Source of the DNA: Leptoclinus maculatus
Lineage: Eukaryota > Chordata > Actinopteri > Perciformes > Stichaeidae
Assembly: GCA_032191485.1 (NCBI GenBank)
Contig: JAVDOI010000016.1
Span: 9,164,759-9,228,758, forward strand
Reading direction: 5' to 3'
Length of the DNA: 64,000 bases
In this document: in pieces, positions 21,752-35,425 of the stretch
Numbering within the stretch: the first letter of the stretch is position 1
How the letters are laid out: each line of letters opens with the position of its first letter
Program-made: the position numbers and the translations under genes
Notes under the pieces: generated by a model
The model's input: only the letters and a program-made list of their open reading frames with translations
Database searches by the model: none
Told to the model about the DNA's origin: nothing

Positions 21752-24700
21752 CTATACGTTCATGACAGGCGTTAGCTGTAGCAGGGAGCTCTGCGGCCGA
21801 ATGACGCCGCTGCTCTTTGAATGCAGTTTCTCCAAGTTTTGTAAAAAGCCTCTCCTCTTGAGACCCTCCAGAATGACAGTGTTAGTGGAGGCCAGACTGA
21901 CGCGGGTCCTGTAGGGGGAGAAAGGGGGCATGAGGTTGATATCTTCTATAAATATGCTATTTCAATTAGGTGACGTGTTCATGCACCACATCTGTCCACA
22001 CACATATCAGGGGGCACAGCGAGTTCAGTGAAAGAAAAGAAGTCTTTTCTTCCTCTTTGATTGCTGCACAGCAATTACACATAATTATCAAAATGACTCC
22101 CTCCTGTCCAAATACTGGATGCTATAATTGGTCACAAGGTGTTTGTTCAGCTTACTTTAAAAGGAAAAAACACAAATTGGGAATAAGGCCAATCACAGAC
22201 ATGTAACCCAGAGGTTAACTAACCTCAGTACAGTGTTTATTTTTGAGTTAGCTCGAAAGCTCCTCCAGAATGTTATGGGATGGAGTCCTATGGTCTATGG
22301 GCTCACAGTCGGAGAGATAAGACCAGAGCTTAAGGTGTGAAAAGGCCTGAAGAGAATGTGGATCTGGGCTGCAGGATTCTGACCTTTTTTCTCTTCATAA
22401 AACCTTTTCATCAGTCTCAGTCCGTGTTAGCTGTCTAACTTTCAGTAAGTTCAATGGCTTTGAAAAGATACCCCTGGTCTCAAAGTCAGCTATAATGAAA
22501 TGGAAACACAATATCACAGTATCTTATTGCAGCTAAAGTGAACAACTTTAAAAAGAGGCACTCACCGAGGAGAATCTATACCACTGTCCCCTGTGATGCT
22601 CTGGTTCTCTCCTATTTCCACCGCTTCCCCAATCTCTGCCCCTCTGGCTCCACTGGGCATGCTCAGAACGCCCCTCTGGGTCTGAGGAACACCCGTCTCA
22701 TCAAGCTCATCCGCCTGCACCACCTCCACCTCAGCGGCCCAGTGAGCAGATTCACCGTCGCCCTCATCAGCCGATTTACGGACAGTCTCTGTGTCTGAAT
22801 CTATCTCACTGGTCTGGCAGTAGTCAAAGATGCTTCCGTCTGCAACTTCAGATCGTTCGGGACAATCCACATGGCGTCTCTCCACCTGGATTAATGTGCC
22901 TCGTCGAGGGCTGGATTCACTTTGGGCCCCTGGCGATCTGGTTCTCTGACGGCGATGATGGAGTCTCCAGCCGGTCTCTCCAGGTCTGGTGGGGCTGAGG
23001 GAAGCTTCCCTCTGGGTTGATGGGGGCATGAGATCTGTGAAAGTGCTGTCCCTTGAATCTTGTATCGAAGCGACTTGTGGTTGGTGAAAGTTGGAATTAT
23101 AATAGTGCCGTCGGGGCCCCTGATATTGCAAATCAGATTCATGGTCATGGTAAACCAATTGGTGGCCATGGTAGTCCGCTACACCTGTACGGTACGCATT
23201 TGCAGCATCAATGATCTCCTCCTCATTCAGACACAAGGAGCTGCAGGCATCCTCTTCCTCCTGCTCCTCCGCTCTCTGGTAGAGTCTATAGTCGTCTTCT
23301 ATAAAGCCGTCAGTGTCTGTTATTGAGGGAGGGCTGTCAGCTATCAGTTCTGGCCTTTCTCCCTGGCTCATGGTCCTTTGCTCTCTATTACTGATAGTGA
23401 CGGGTCTTATCTCCCGTTGTTCCTGGGTGGCTGTAGTTTCACAGGCCTGCTGGTGTGAAGAGAGCTCTGGCCTCTGAGTATCATCCCTTTGCGGGTTGGA
23501 GAGTCTGAGGGAGTGTTTCCGCTGTAAAGAGGGCTTGGGCCAGGGCGGAGTTGGGTCATAAGAGTGGTTTATGACAGTCTCATAGGAATGGGTAGGGAGA
23601 ATGGCGTTAGTATTGGAGTATTGTTGGATATTAGAAAGGCTGTCATCTATAGCTTGGCTGTGGTCTGGTACACTGTTGTATTCGGCCTCCTGAAAATGCC
23701 CATTTTCGCCTTCTCTCTCCCGGCTCTCCTTGCCGTTTCCCTCCCTCTGATGTCGGATCTTGTCGTCTATCCGAAGCGTACTGCTCTGTGGGTAGGCTGA
23801 GCTGTAGTCCGGGGGCAGCTCACTGTTGATCTTGATGTCTGCTTGGAGCAAATGGTCAGCAGTAAGGTCCCTCTCATGGACACAGTTGTACCTGTCCTCA
23901 GATGAAGGGGATTTCCCTGCATGCTCTCCATCTGCTGCGATCACTTTGGCCCGATGGGGGTCCCAGGATTTGGAGCGGTGAGACGTTCGATCCTTCCTCC
24001 CTGGCCCCGAAACCTTGCCCTCTTTCACCTCTCGCCTTCTATGCTCTTTGTTGATGGTGGCAGGAATATTGGGCTCAGCTTCTTTGATTGGATGAGTCTG
24101 GAAAGGGTTTTCAATGCGTTTCTTATAAAGAGATTTCCCCTCAACAGCTCCACCTTCTTCCACTTGATCTTGTTCATCAACAGGGATTTCCACTCTGAGC
24201 CGAGAAGGGATCAAATCCTCCCCCTCTGGATAATTATCCGCACACATGGGAGCCTTACTCTTAACTCTCTCCTTCTCCTTTTCCTTCTGCTTCTCTCTGG
24301 AGGAATGGGCCCTCCTTTTGCCTCGAGAGGTCTTCTGAGCAGATCTTTTCCCTGCCTTAGAGGAGTGATGATGCCTGTGTTTTGCTAGGATCTCAGTAGA
24401 CATTCCCTTGTCTACTCCCTTATCGTCTTTATCCAGACCCCTGTCCAACACTCTGTCTACCCCTCTTTCCCTTCTCTCCTCCAGCTTCTTCATTAAGACC
24501 GTGTGACGTGTCAAGTTGTCCACAGTCAGTTCAGGGTTGATGCGTTTGATGATGGCGTGCTCCAGGTCACGGGGCAAGTTGTTCAGGTCCTCCTCGTCTC
24601 TTACTGGCCACTCCTCTGGAGGGAACTGGGCTGAAAATGATGTGTACTCCTTCTTTGGTTTCTCCTTCTTACCTCCATTCCTTCGGAACAAATTGAGACC

Positions 24701-27093
24701 AAACTTCCTCCCCGGTTTGCTGTCTTTTTCTTTGCGGCCAGTGGCGTTAGTAGTGGCTGTAGTTTTGCTGATCTCACTTGCATGACAATCTGCAGCTGTG
24801 GACGTGGACTGATGCTGCACGCTGGGTTTGTGATCTAACGTTCGGGGCCACTTTAAGCTCTTGCCTGTACATTCACTGACGGAGAAAGAGACAGAATGCT
24901 GGTCTGGGACAGTGGAGGGAGGGACGGTGGCTGTTACAGCAGTGGAGGCGATATTGGTGGATGTTTGCAGAGGGCTGAAGCAGCTGCAAGACTTGCAGTG
25001 CGCCGCTGGCTGCGTTTGAGTGCTGTCAACACAAGCATCGTTGCTCAATAGGTAAGTAATGGGAGGAGGTGAGGGAGGGTCGTCTGCTGAACCAGAAGTC
25101 CACCAGCTCTTCTCTCGGACCATGTTGTTGGTGATGAAATAGGTCTGAGGCGTGACGATGAAGTAGCCCTCGCCTGTATGGTAAATTTTGCGATCCTTGA
25201 TCAGATTGCCTAGAGCATTGTAGAGGATGTCCTGAGTCGGGATGGTTATCCCTGAGACATATAAAGAGAAAAGAGCGTTAAGGACAAAAGACAAGCAAAG
25301 GGACAAATTGTGTGTAACTTGAAAATGATTCCATAAAGCAAAAGTTTGACATTTTGGAAAAGATTTTAATTCACTTTCTGGCCGAGAGTTAGATAAAAAG
25401 ATTGATACCAATCCATTAAATATGAAGCTACAGCCTGGAGCTGTTGAGCTTAGTTTAAGACAAAGACTGGTAATGGGGAAACAGCTAGCATAGCTCTGTC
25501 CTATGGTGACAAAATCCAAAGAGCATCTCTAAGATCACTAATTAACACAATATATCTTGCTTGGTGTAAAAATAGAGAAGTTGCAGTTTTACATATAGGG
25601 TTATGTGCAGGACTCAAGAAATGGTCCAGCATATAACCCCTCGTAGAATGGCGACATGTCATTTTTACACTTTGGTTTTTGTGAAAATTAAAAAAAACAA
25701 GATACATATCTCTATTTAGTGAGCTTTAGAGGTGATGGTAGGCGGATTGTGTTGCTGAACTATGGTGTATGACACAAGCGCAGTGTAACTGAAGCTGCGA
25801 TGTTGGAGGGTTACAGCAAACGGAGCTAGAAATAAAGCGATGATGTCCACTCAGATGCTCTTTGGTTGCACTCCGCCTGACACAACTTTCTGGCACGCTC
25901 GAATGGATGGCGGTCGCTATACAATACAACATTCTCAAATAGAAAGCATTTGTTTATGTCTTTAATTAAAGGTCTTTTCAATAATTACTACTTTGACACC
26001 CTCCCTGCGGACGCTTCAGTGAAACAAATCAATCATCCTTATGTTCTATGATCGTGTGTCAGCGCATGTGTTTTAACTCTCCTCGCCTGTCTCCAGTCTT
26101 TTTGCTAATCTAAGCTAACCCGCTGATGGCGATAGCTAACAGACAGATATAGGAGCGAATACCCTAATAGCAAATTTACCCAAATGTCTAAACATCCCTT
26201 TAATAAGCAAACTGGGGCAATATTTTATGGATTACCTGGGTGGGCTTTGCTCATGTAATTGATAAGTGCTTCCTGGTTGACGGTGATTTGAGAGGAGTTC
26301 ATATCTGAGATGACTGAGCACAACACCTCAGCCAAGGGAATGAACTGGGACTGGGGGACAGGGGACATCTGCACCGGGGACAGGTCACCTGAAAAACACA
26401 CACACACACACCAGCAGATTATTGAGTGAAACAGGTGGGCCTGCTGCAGTAAACATACACAAACACACCTGGGTTTGAGAGATCTCCCTCTCTGACTGGT
26501 GCTGCCAGTGAAAACAACTCAAAGCACTGAAGTTGCGTTCCTCTCCCAACCACCTTCTAAATCATGACCGATGTGGTCTATTTATGTGAGTTACATGAAC
26601 CATGCCTGACTGCTTTTGAAATTCCATCAGGACTGGGACAGACCACGGAATTCCATTACTCCCACAGAAATGACCACAGGTCTAACTGCTGGGCTGATCC
26701 GATATCATACGGCCCTACACGTCTAGGAGGGTGCCCTTAGACAAACATGTTACTGAAAGTGAGCGAGACTAGGAAGAATGACACGGACAGCCTTGGAAAT
26801 AATTTGTCTTATGGCTATAAAAATATTATGAATCATTCTGTATATGTGTACTCCACATCCAAACCCCACCAATCTGCACAACGCTGCAGACTGACAGTGT
26901 TCCTCTGACGTGCAAACTGTGGGAGTCCATTGAAGCCACAAGGCTTTCAAATCATAATACTAAGCTGCTTTTAAAGACAACCAGACATTTTAGAAACATT
27001 TCATTTCAGTATCAAAAAACAATCAGCAGAGTTTCACACATGGAGAAACGTAATTGAAACAACATGCAGTGGTTAAGTTTCTTCGAGGAAATG

Positions 27094-27174
<81 letters not shown>

Positions 27175-30100
27175 CAAAGCCTATAGTGTAGAGAGCAGGA
27201 GGGTTAAGATAGTAGTGCCATAAAGACTCTTCTACGACCCGTTAACAGGATAGGACATCAAAACTGAACGTGTATAGGAAAATGTATCTTTTCTAACAGA
27301 GTTCCTTATTCTACAAGTGACAACTGACTTCTTCCGTTCAACCTGCATCACTGAAAGGAAAGAAGAAACATTTCCGATAAACGGCGCAGTTACTGGCCTG
27401 CATAACATTAGACATGTTTATTGTCAGATATAAGCCTTTAGGTGGTTAGTTTTAGTCCAAATGTTTGTGTTTAGGTTAAGATTAGATATGGTTGATGTTA
27501 TGGTTAGGATAAGAATGTGAATGGGGGTTTTGTTTGCTGAGCATCAACAGTGGGATCCCCAGGAACGCATTACGGACCCCTGAGCGATAATGTAAAAGAG
27601 AAAATGAGAACATTTTACCGTTAAGAAACAGTTATTTCTTAAATACTGACACAGAGGTCTGCCTTTTTGACTAATTCTCTACAAAAACATACTACATACA
27701 GAACACAAAGAGTGATGTTTACTAATGAGAAGTGAGCTCAATGAAAGCACCAAAACAAACCAGATCCCTCTGCTGATGAATGATTAGCATCTGGGTTGGG
27801 TTAACACAAACTCCCTTCATATGAAGAGCAGACACAAGGCCATGGACATAACCTTACCCACGGGACTGGAAAATTGGTTTTGGTTAATCAGCTACACCTA
27901 AAGGAGCATAATGGGTGAAAGAAGGGAGATGACACAAACAGTCCTCGTCTGCTGTATTTTATTTACCATCAAGAGGATCTAATTCAACTTCAGTGCAAGC
28001 ACAAGTCAAAGAATGCCACACACGTAACTTAAACTCCACTATATAGCCAGTTGGGACTCTTAACTTGTTTTTGTTTTCCCCATGCGATTTCAGGTTTCCA
28101 GTTGTGCTGACAACAACACTTTGTGTGAATTAGGCTTAAAACATGTAGAGCGTGTGACTGTGAGTGATTCTCCCATCAACCCCAGGGCATTCAACGAAAA
28201 CACTGCCCAGCTCACACTTGACGTAAACTAAACATTTACAACCCTCACACTTGAACCACTTATGTCCAAGGCAAGGGAAACAAACAACTGATCAAATATC
28301 TGCCATGGTAAAGAATGACAGAACACATACTTACCAAACACATACAGCACTTCTTTGGTGCGGCACACACAGTGTTTACAGATTTGACTCACAAAAAGTA
28401 AGTTGTAATAAACTAACTGTAATAAATATTTGTTTTCAACGGTCGTCAGTTATCAGTTATTGCATGTCCAGCTGAGCCTTTGACATGAAACAGACAATCA
28501 CAATAAAACTAATTAGGGGAGAGGAGGGGCAGATATACTGGACTTTTACCCGCACAATTAAACAAAAAGTCCCAATAGAGTGGTGCAGGAATGAGTCAAT
28601 GGAGTTTTTTGACTGGGTTTGTGGTAAGATACCTGAAATAAGGTCTGTGTTTAAACAAGTTTATGAGATTTTAATGTTTTGTTCTAAGATATAAAATAAG
28701 TCAGTAAATCCTTAAAATATATGGTTGCTAACAAGTGGCTAAATGAGACGACTAAACGTCATCACACCGACTCGTCCGCCTTCACAGCCTCGTTGGACTC
28801 GCAATCATGCAACCAAGCTGTAATTTGTTTATAACCTAACGTTAGCTTTTTACTTCTGCCGATTGCATTTACACTTCAACAATCATTAAAGTGGTGAAAG
28901 TTGTCTTTCTGAACAAAATGAAGTGTCATAAACCTTTGTTTGCCACAGAGCTTATTTTATGAAGTAATCCAAAATCCCATTGGCTTTTTGTTGAGGGAAC
29001 CAGTGCGATGCACAGGAAATATTCTCATCAAGCTGCTACTCAATCAGTGTTTTACTTAAATTGAAAAGGCTTTATCCTCAGTAAGGACTATGTCAAGCAA
29101 AGTCAGTAAAAAAACAATTATCGGCACAGTGAGTTCACTTAAGGCTCATAAGTCTCACAGACAGGGGTCTTTCTTTGTAAAACGGATCCTATGGCACACG
29201 GTGGGACTGTAAAAAACAAGCCATCTGGTATCCCCCGGCTCCGACAGAAGACGTTAATCTGACTAAACCTCAGAGCGGATATCTCAATAGCAGTCTCCCT
29301 GGGCTGTGAATTAGAGCTGCTGACTTAGCTACTCATTGTTGTTAACTTCCTATAGGAATGTCTGGCAGGCGGTCCACATAGCAACCGCTTATAACCACCG
29401 TCAACAGTCAAAAGGACATGATAGGGTCAGAAGAGGGGGGGGGGGGTAGATTATTAATCCCAGGGAATCAATTAAGTAATCACTACCTCTTTAAAGTGAC
29501 TTCCTAGATATCTTTGCCCAGATGCAGTTTGGGTAAACAGAGTGTTGTCCTCTCTGACTGTGTCCTGGTTCAGAGAAGGATATCCTGTCGGACACCTGCT
29601 AACATGACTTATACTCTAAATGGAGTTAATGGAGCAACAGCATGTTCCTCACATGCCCTTCAATTAATTATGGTCGGATAGCAGCACTGGGAACAGAAGA
29701 GTGAGACTGACAATGTAGGTGTGAGACAGAAGGAAAGAAAAACAAACACCTACAGCAGTTTCTTTGTGTAATGCAAGGATGGGCCCAGCAGAGAACTAGT
29801 GTTTATTGAGTCTAACATTAGCAGGCGTGACCGCTCACCGTTGTAACTGTCTTCTCTCCGGAGGGAACAGACCTCTGTTTTCCTGTAATCTAAGACCGGG
29901 CTAACCGACATTACACTCATTGTCATACACAGCGTGAATACCCTGCTGGTGGCCATGGCAACAAAACCCCGCTCGGCAGTCAAACAGAAGACGAGACTAA
30001 ACCAACTTAAAATGGGCAGCAGTTCAATGAAACCACTTAAAGGGGCATTCCACCAATTGTACATGTCACAGTCTGTTCCCTCATAATGGTTAGTCCTCCT

Positions 30101-33100
30101 CAGGCTGTGAAAACAGTTAATGTCTTCTGTGGCTCTGGAGGAGACCAGGAGAATATGCTCCTTTATCCCCATATACAAACAATATTGCTCTCTCCCCCTC
30201 TTTACAAACTAGCAACGTCCCTCCCCTTACGGTGGACCACCATGGGATCTTATTTGGGAAAAAATGTGTACGGTGGTCAACGATGACAAATCGTTTTTTG
30301 ATCCTGTTTGAATAATGCCATGAATTACACATGAGATGTTTGTGATGTAAAAATGTATTTAGCACATTAAGAAAGTCACAGTCTGTCATAAAACTGTTGG
30401 AAGTATAAGACTGTGAAAATATTATTTTTTGAAAGACTACACACCCTAAAAGTTGTGTCAGTGAAGTCTCTCTCTGAAGCTCTGTGTTTCGTACCTGGAC
30501 GTATATGGATCAACGGGTCTTAAGTGCTCTTTTGCTTCCCGGCAGACAAAAATACCAGAAGTCGCTGGATAGAGTTAATATTTGGGTGTGTAACATAGCT
30601 AAGTTTCCTAGCTAGCTAGTGCTGGTGACGTATATTGTGACTCAAAATAGATGTAGTTCACTGAGCAGCAGCACACAAAACTAAATGATGCAAAATTATC
30701 TTTGAATTGTGTCAGGAATTACACATGTGATGTCAATTTCAAACGGGATCAAAAAATGATTTGTCTCTCAGACGTTGACTACCGCTATATTATTTGCAAA
30801 ATAAGGTCCTATAGGGAACACCGGTAGAGGAGGTACTTCTCCTCTCTATGATCAGCTTTTCACTCTGCCTTTGGGTTCAGACGTGGTCGACAACACGTCA
30901 AACAAACTGGGTTTTTTCCGAGCATAACCTAACTGCAATGAAAGAGGCCATTGCCTTGCATTATAGGATCTGATGTTTATGGAGCTTAACCCACACTTGG
31001 GACTAAAAGTCAGGATTTCTCAGCCTCTGCTGAACAGATTGTTTCTTACATGTCCCCAAATGTTATGAAAGCACAATATTAAACTGCTGGAGTAAAGCGA
31101 TTCCTTGTGACCCACCATCACATTAAGGCTCAGAGAGGAAATATGTTTTTCCCATTCAGGGTTGTTTCATTTGAATCATCATATGAATGAGTACAGATAT
31201 TATTCTTTATATTATTTTTTATCCCATATGTATATATCCCATGACCTCCAAAATTGAATCCAAAGTATCTCAGTGAGAACCAATACTTCAAATGCCAATT
31301 TTGATTAAAAGAGAGCATTGCAACTCTATATAACAAGTCTGATATTATACTTTAATGGCATCCACCATAACAAAGTGACAAAGCCCACACTACGCTTTCT
31401 GCTCCATGTAGAGTGAAAAACTTGCATTTTCTTTCAATGTCGTATACTCGTGAGAATAACTTGCTGCCTGGGGGATGAAAATGAAAAATGCCTGAAGTTG
31501 ACTGCTCAGATTGTGGAGATGATTGACAGAGACCTTCTCTCTTCGATCCCCGCTGAGATCCCTTTGGCTGCCGACACTGATCAATGCCACATGTGTTCAC
31601 ATGGCTCCGTTGTTAGCCGGCCACATGAGTCCCATTTCATACGTGATTGCATTACCTCCAGTCTTTTGGAAGAAATTACTAACACACCACACCATACAGA
31701 ACCCACTGTAGACCTTCCATTAGCTGCACCCTGCTGCTCTGAGCGGGAACATCATTCCATGCATCTACATATTGTGACAGACATGATTTAAACTCATGCC
31801 TTGATGGGAGACCAGACGCAAAAGCAAGAAAGAAGGTTGCACAACTTGTGACTGAATCTCATCCTTGACCTTTCACCTTCATGCTATCACAGGTAAAAAT
31901 CTAACTGAAACATCAGGCGTGTTGCCACAATCCCCCACTCCATGGCCTTTCCTGAAACACACACTCACAGACACACACCATCTTATCTCATCCTGGTATC
32001 GTCTAATCTTAGAGCCCCAGTAAGCAAACAGGCTAATCTTCTCTCTCCCTCATTAAGGACACACTGCATGGCATTCAACATGAACTTGAGGCCGACCCAA
32101 ACTGCAAAATCCCCCCCGTCTCCCATCGACTGAGACCTTGTGAGGAACACGCTTCAGTGAATTTACAGTTAAGTTGGTGAGACACTGTCAAACATTCATA
32201 CAGTCAGATTTAGAGTAATGGGAAGAGATGCCAACTGTAATTTATGTCGTGACTGCCTCCCAGTCCCACGACCACTTTGCTTTGTTTCGGGTTTCTTGGT
32301 CTAACAGGCCTCCACATCCCCGCCCCCCCCCTTCTCGAGTGTGTGTGTGTGTGTGTGTGCATCACACTTTTTAAAAGTGCTTTACGAGTTTGTGTCTCTC
32401 ACTCCCATAGAAGACACAGAAGTGGGCGTTGCCGTTAAATGGCCCAATAAACTGAGTGAAAAGATCCCTTCAGAGTGCAATCACAGCCCGAACGTCCCAA
32501 CAACCAAACCTCGCCCAGTCTAACAACACTGCTCTTTGCTGTCCTTCCACTCTGAACACACTTGGACAAACACTGTATGGCCATCAACATGATATCAAAA
32601 TGTTTGCAATAAACATCTTCGGTACCGTTTAATTCCTGGACATGACTTTCCTATAAACGTTGGGAACACGTCTGCCACCGTCCCACTTAAAAACACATCA
32701 ATACCAGTAAAATGGACAGACTGAGCCACTGATCATTTTACAGCTTTATTTATTGATTCACAACAATAAAACCAGCATTTCTGCCCAGACTTGCAGGCAT
32801 TAGGTAAATGTTCAATCTGACCCACTGACAGTTCAGTATCTCATAGTACTTGTGTTTGAATATTAAGTGAAGCATTGAAGTAGTAGTAAATTTGGACTGT
32901 GCCCTCTTTGCAATCAGTGTTTGAGAAAATGTCTTTAACTACAACCTAGAGAACCGTCGGCATTATTTAACCTAATTTAAACCTAGTTGTTGGGATATTA
33001 ACGCTAACTTGTAAAAGCTGCACCTAAAGTGAACCGTGGTCATTATTCTGCAGAGAAACACATAACAGCATGACTAAAGAGGATTCATGAGCTAAAACTT

Positions 33101-35359
33101 TGAGCGATGAGGAGAAACACAGTCAGGCTTTGTGTTGACTCACATCCCCATAGAAACCTTTACTCTGGCAGCGACCTGCCACATGCAATACAAAGAAAAA
33201 GAAAAGGAAGAACCAGCAGCAGGAGTGTAATATGGGTTTCTATTATCCAGCTAGAGCCTTGGGACTCACTTTGCCAAACCAACCCTTTGACATTTAACAT
33301 GTGTTGGCAAAACAGCATAAACAGGGTGTGACTAAGCTTCTCAAACCGGCATTCACAGAGCTTTAGTACGCTCGCATAAATAATGTTCTTACCATCTGAT
33401 TCCCGGTGAGAACGATTTGACTAGCAGCTCATGCCGAAAAAAATGAAATGACCTGGTACTGAACTAGTGTGCATAAACCCTGTTATCATGTTCTTGTGAA
33501 AAAGGAAATACACCTGAGCAGGTGTTTAACAGAAGGCCTGTATTTTACAGCACAGCCCAAAGTGCTCTGTGTAACATGTCCAACACATGGTAGTGCCAGC
33601 AGACAGGATTTAAAGCACAACGCTTTATTTTTCTATTTTTTTTACGTCATACCTCTTCAGACTTGATGGGTCACACCCCGACATATCTGGCTATCGTCTG
33701 CTCGTGAACATGAATATCACCCCACAGTCTGCCAGTGTCGTTTCTGCCAGAAGGCTGGAGGAGTCCAAGCCCTTCACAAGTGCACCACATCACCTTTTCT
33801 TTGTTCTTTAACGTCCATGTTTTTCACATTTCTGTATAGAAACTATATCCACGTCCTCTGCCTCCCCTCGTGCCAGATTTGTCCCAATCTCCTGAGTAAC
33901 TACTTCGTTCTCTGCTTGATTCTAGATATAATGGATTTGAGGCTGAGCCTAACACTTCATCTTAATAGCAGACGCTCAGTTTTAGGGATACTCCAGAGAT
34001 TAGTGCTATGGGACTTGCAGAAAGATTAAAGACAAATGGTCAAAATGATTTCCACAGAGGTTGTGATATCCTGACTTTCAGTGCCTTGTATAAAAAATAC
34101 CATGCATGACATCACACGGGTTACTTTTTCAGACTCTGAAGAGTTCGTTCAGAGCAATAGAAACAATTTAATTGTCAGTACCGTAAATAGATTTTCCAGT
34201 GTTTTTTGTTTTTGAACAAAAACATAGCTAATTGTAATTTAAGTAATTGTAATGAAAACTTTGAATGAATTTCTTTAAAATTATAATTTTAGCTCAAAAG
34301 CTGAATATTAATATTAGTTGGGATCTCTCACCTCCCCGGTGCTCCTGGTATTCTGGTTGTTCCCTCTTTCAAAACTGAATCTATTACTATGGGTGATCTT
34401 AATCCTGATTAGTTATTGATTAATGCAGACTTTTTTTTACCAAAATGCGTACCAATCTTAACTTACTACAGATGATAATGGACCATGACCACACTGTAGG
34501 ACTTAAAACTGATTTGACTTTGGTATTATGATAATTACCCTACTACCTGCATTACACCAAATTAATGAGTCAAAATAGAGACTTTAGTTTAGAAAAAAAA
34601 TTCACTGTATAAGCTTTTCTGCTGAATGTGACATATTGGAAGCGTTCAAGGCGAGATGGGTAAACTGACATTAAATCACTTTGTAATTTATTTTAATTCT
34701 ATAAATGGATAAAAGTTGTATTCAAGACAAGAGAAAAGTCTGTGATTTGGCCAGATGTTATGCTGACCACTCTGACTGGCTTGCATTCAAAGTAAATACA
34801 TTTCCTCAATGAGGAATTCTAAATCATGAATGTAATTTATTACTCCTGCACAAACTGAATAAATTGTGTCAGGCCATAAATTCTACCAGGAAGCAAAGTG
34901 GCATTTTAATACCTAATTTAAATAGACAGATCAGTACATTGTTAAAATAATATTTTTTCCATTGAGGGGCATGGATCATGTTCTCCAACTGCCCAAACTA
35001 GGGAATACAAGTTCAATCGAGAACTATCTACCCATCTCCAAAATACCTAAAAGTCAACACAATGTTTCAACTATCTTGCTGACTGATATGGGTATAAAAA
35101 ATGTACCTGTATTCAGTACCTGTGTGTACAGAAGTTGTTCCCGAAGGTTCAATATTAGGCGCCATTGTGTTCACTGTACTGTTGTTAACAGTCACTTTCT
35201 TGCCCTTTAGTTATGATAAAAACTAAATTGTGCTCGAACATTTCATTCTACACTAAACACATTAATAGGGAGGCGCCTCTAGTTTCCCCAGTTTTGTTTC
35301 ACAGATCCAGGTATTTTAACCCCACTCTACCCATGTGGCTTTTCCCCACTGACACAAAA

Positions 35360-35425
<66 letters not shown>

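Noticed and set aside
23921..24388. Plus-strand frames of 78-155 residues opposite stox1 exon 3
   Set aside because: They are antisense shadows of a long biased coding exon.
22562..25519. Taking the whole 985-residue open frame as a stox1 product
   Set aside because: Its first ~90 residues are intron and repeat sequence; the homologous protein begins in exons at 41666 and 26388. The possible isoform is noted as a finding only.
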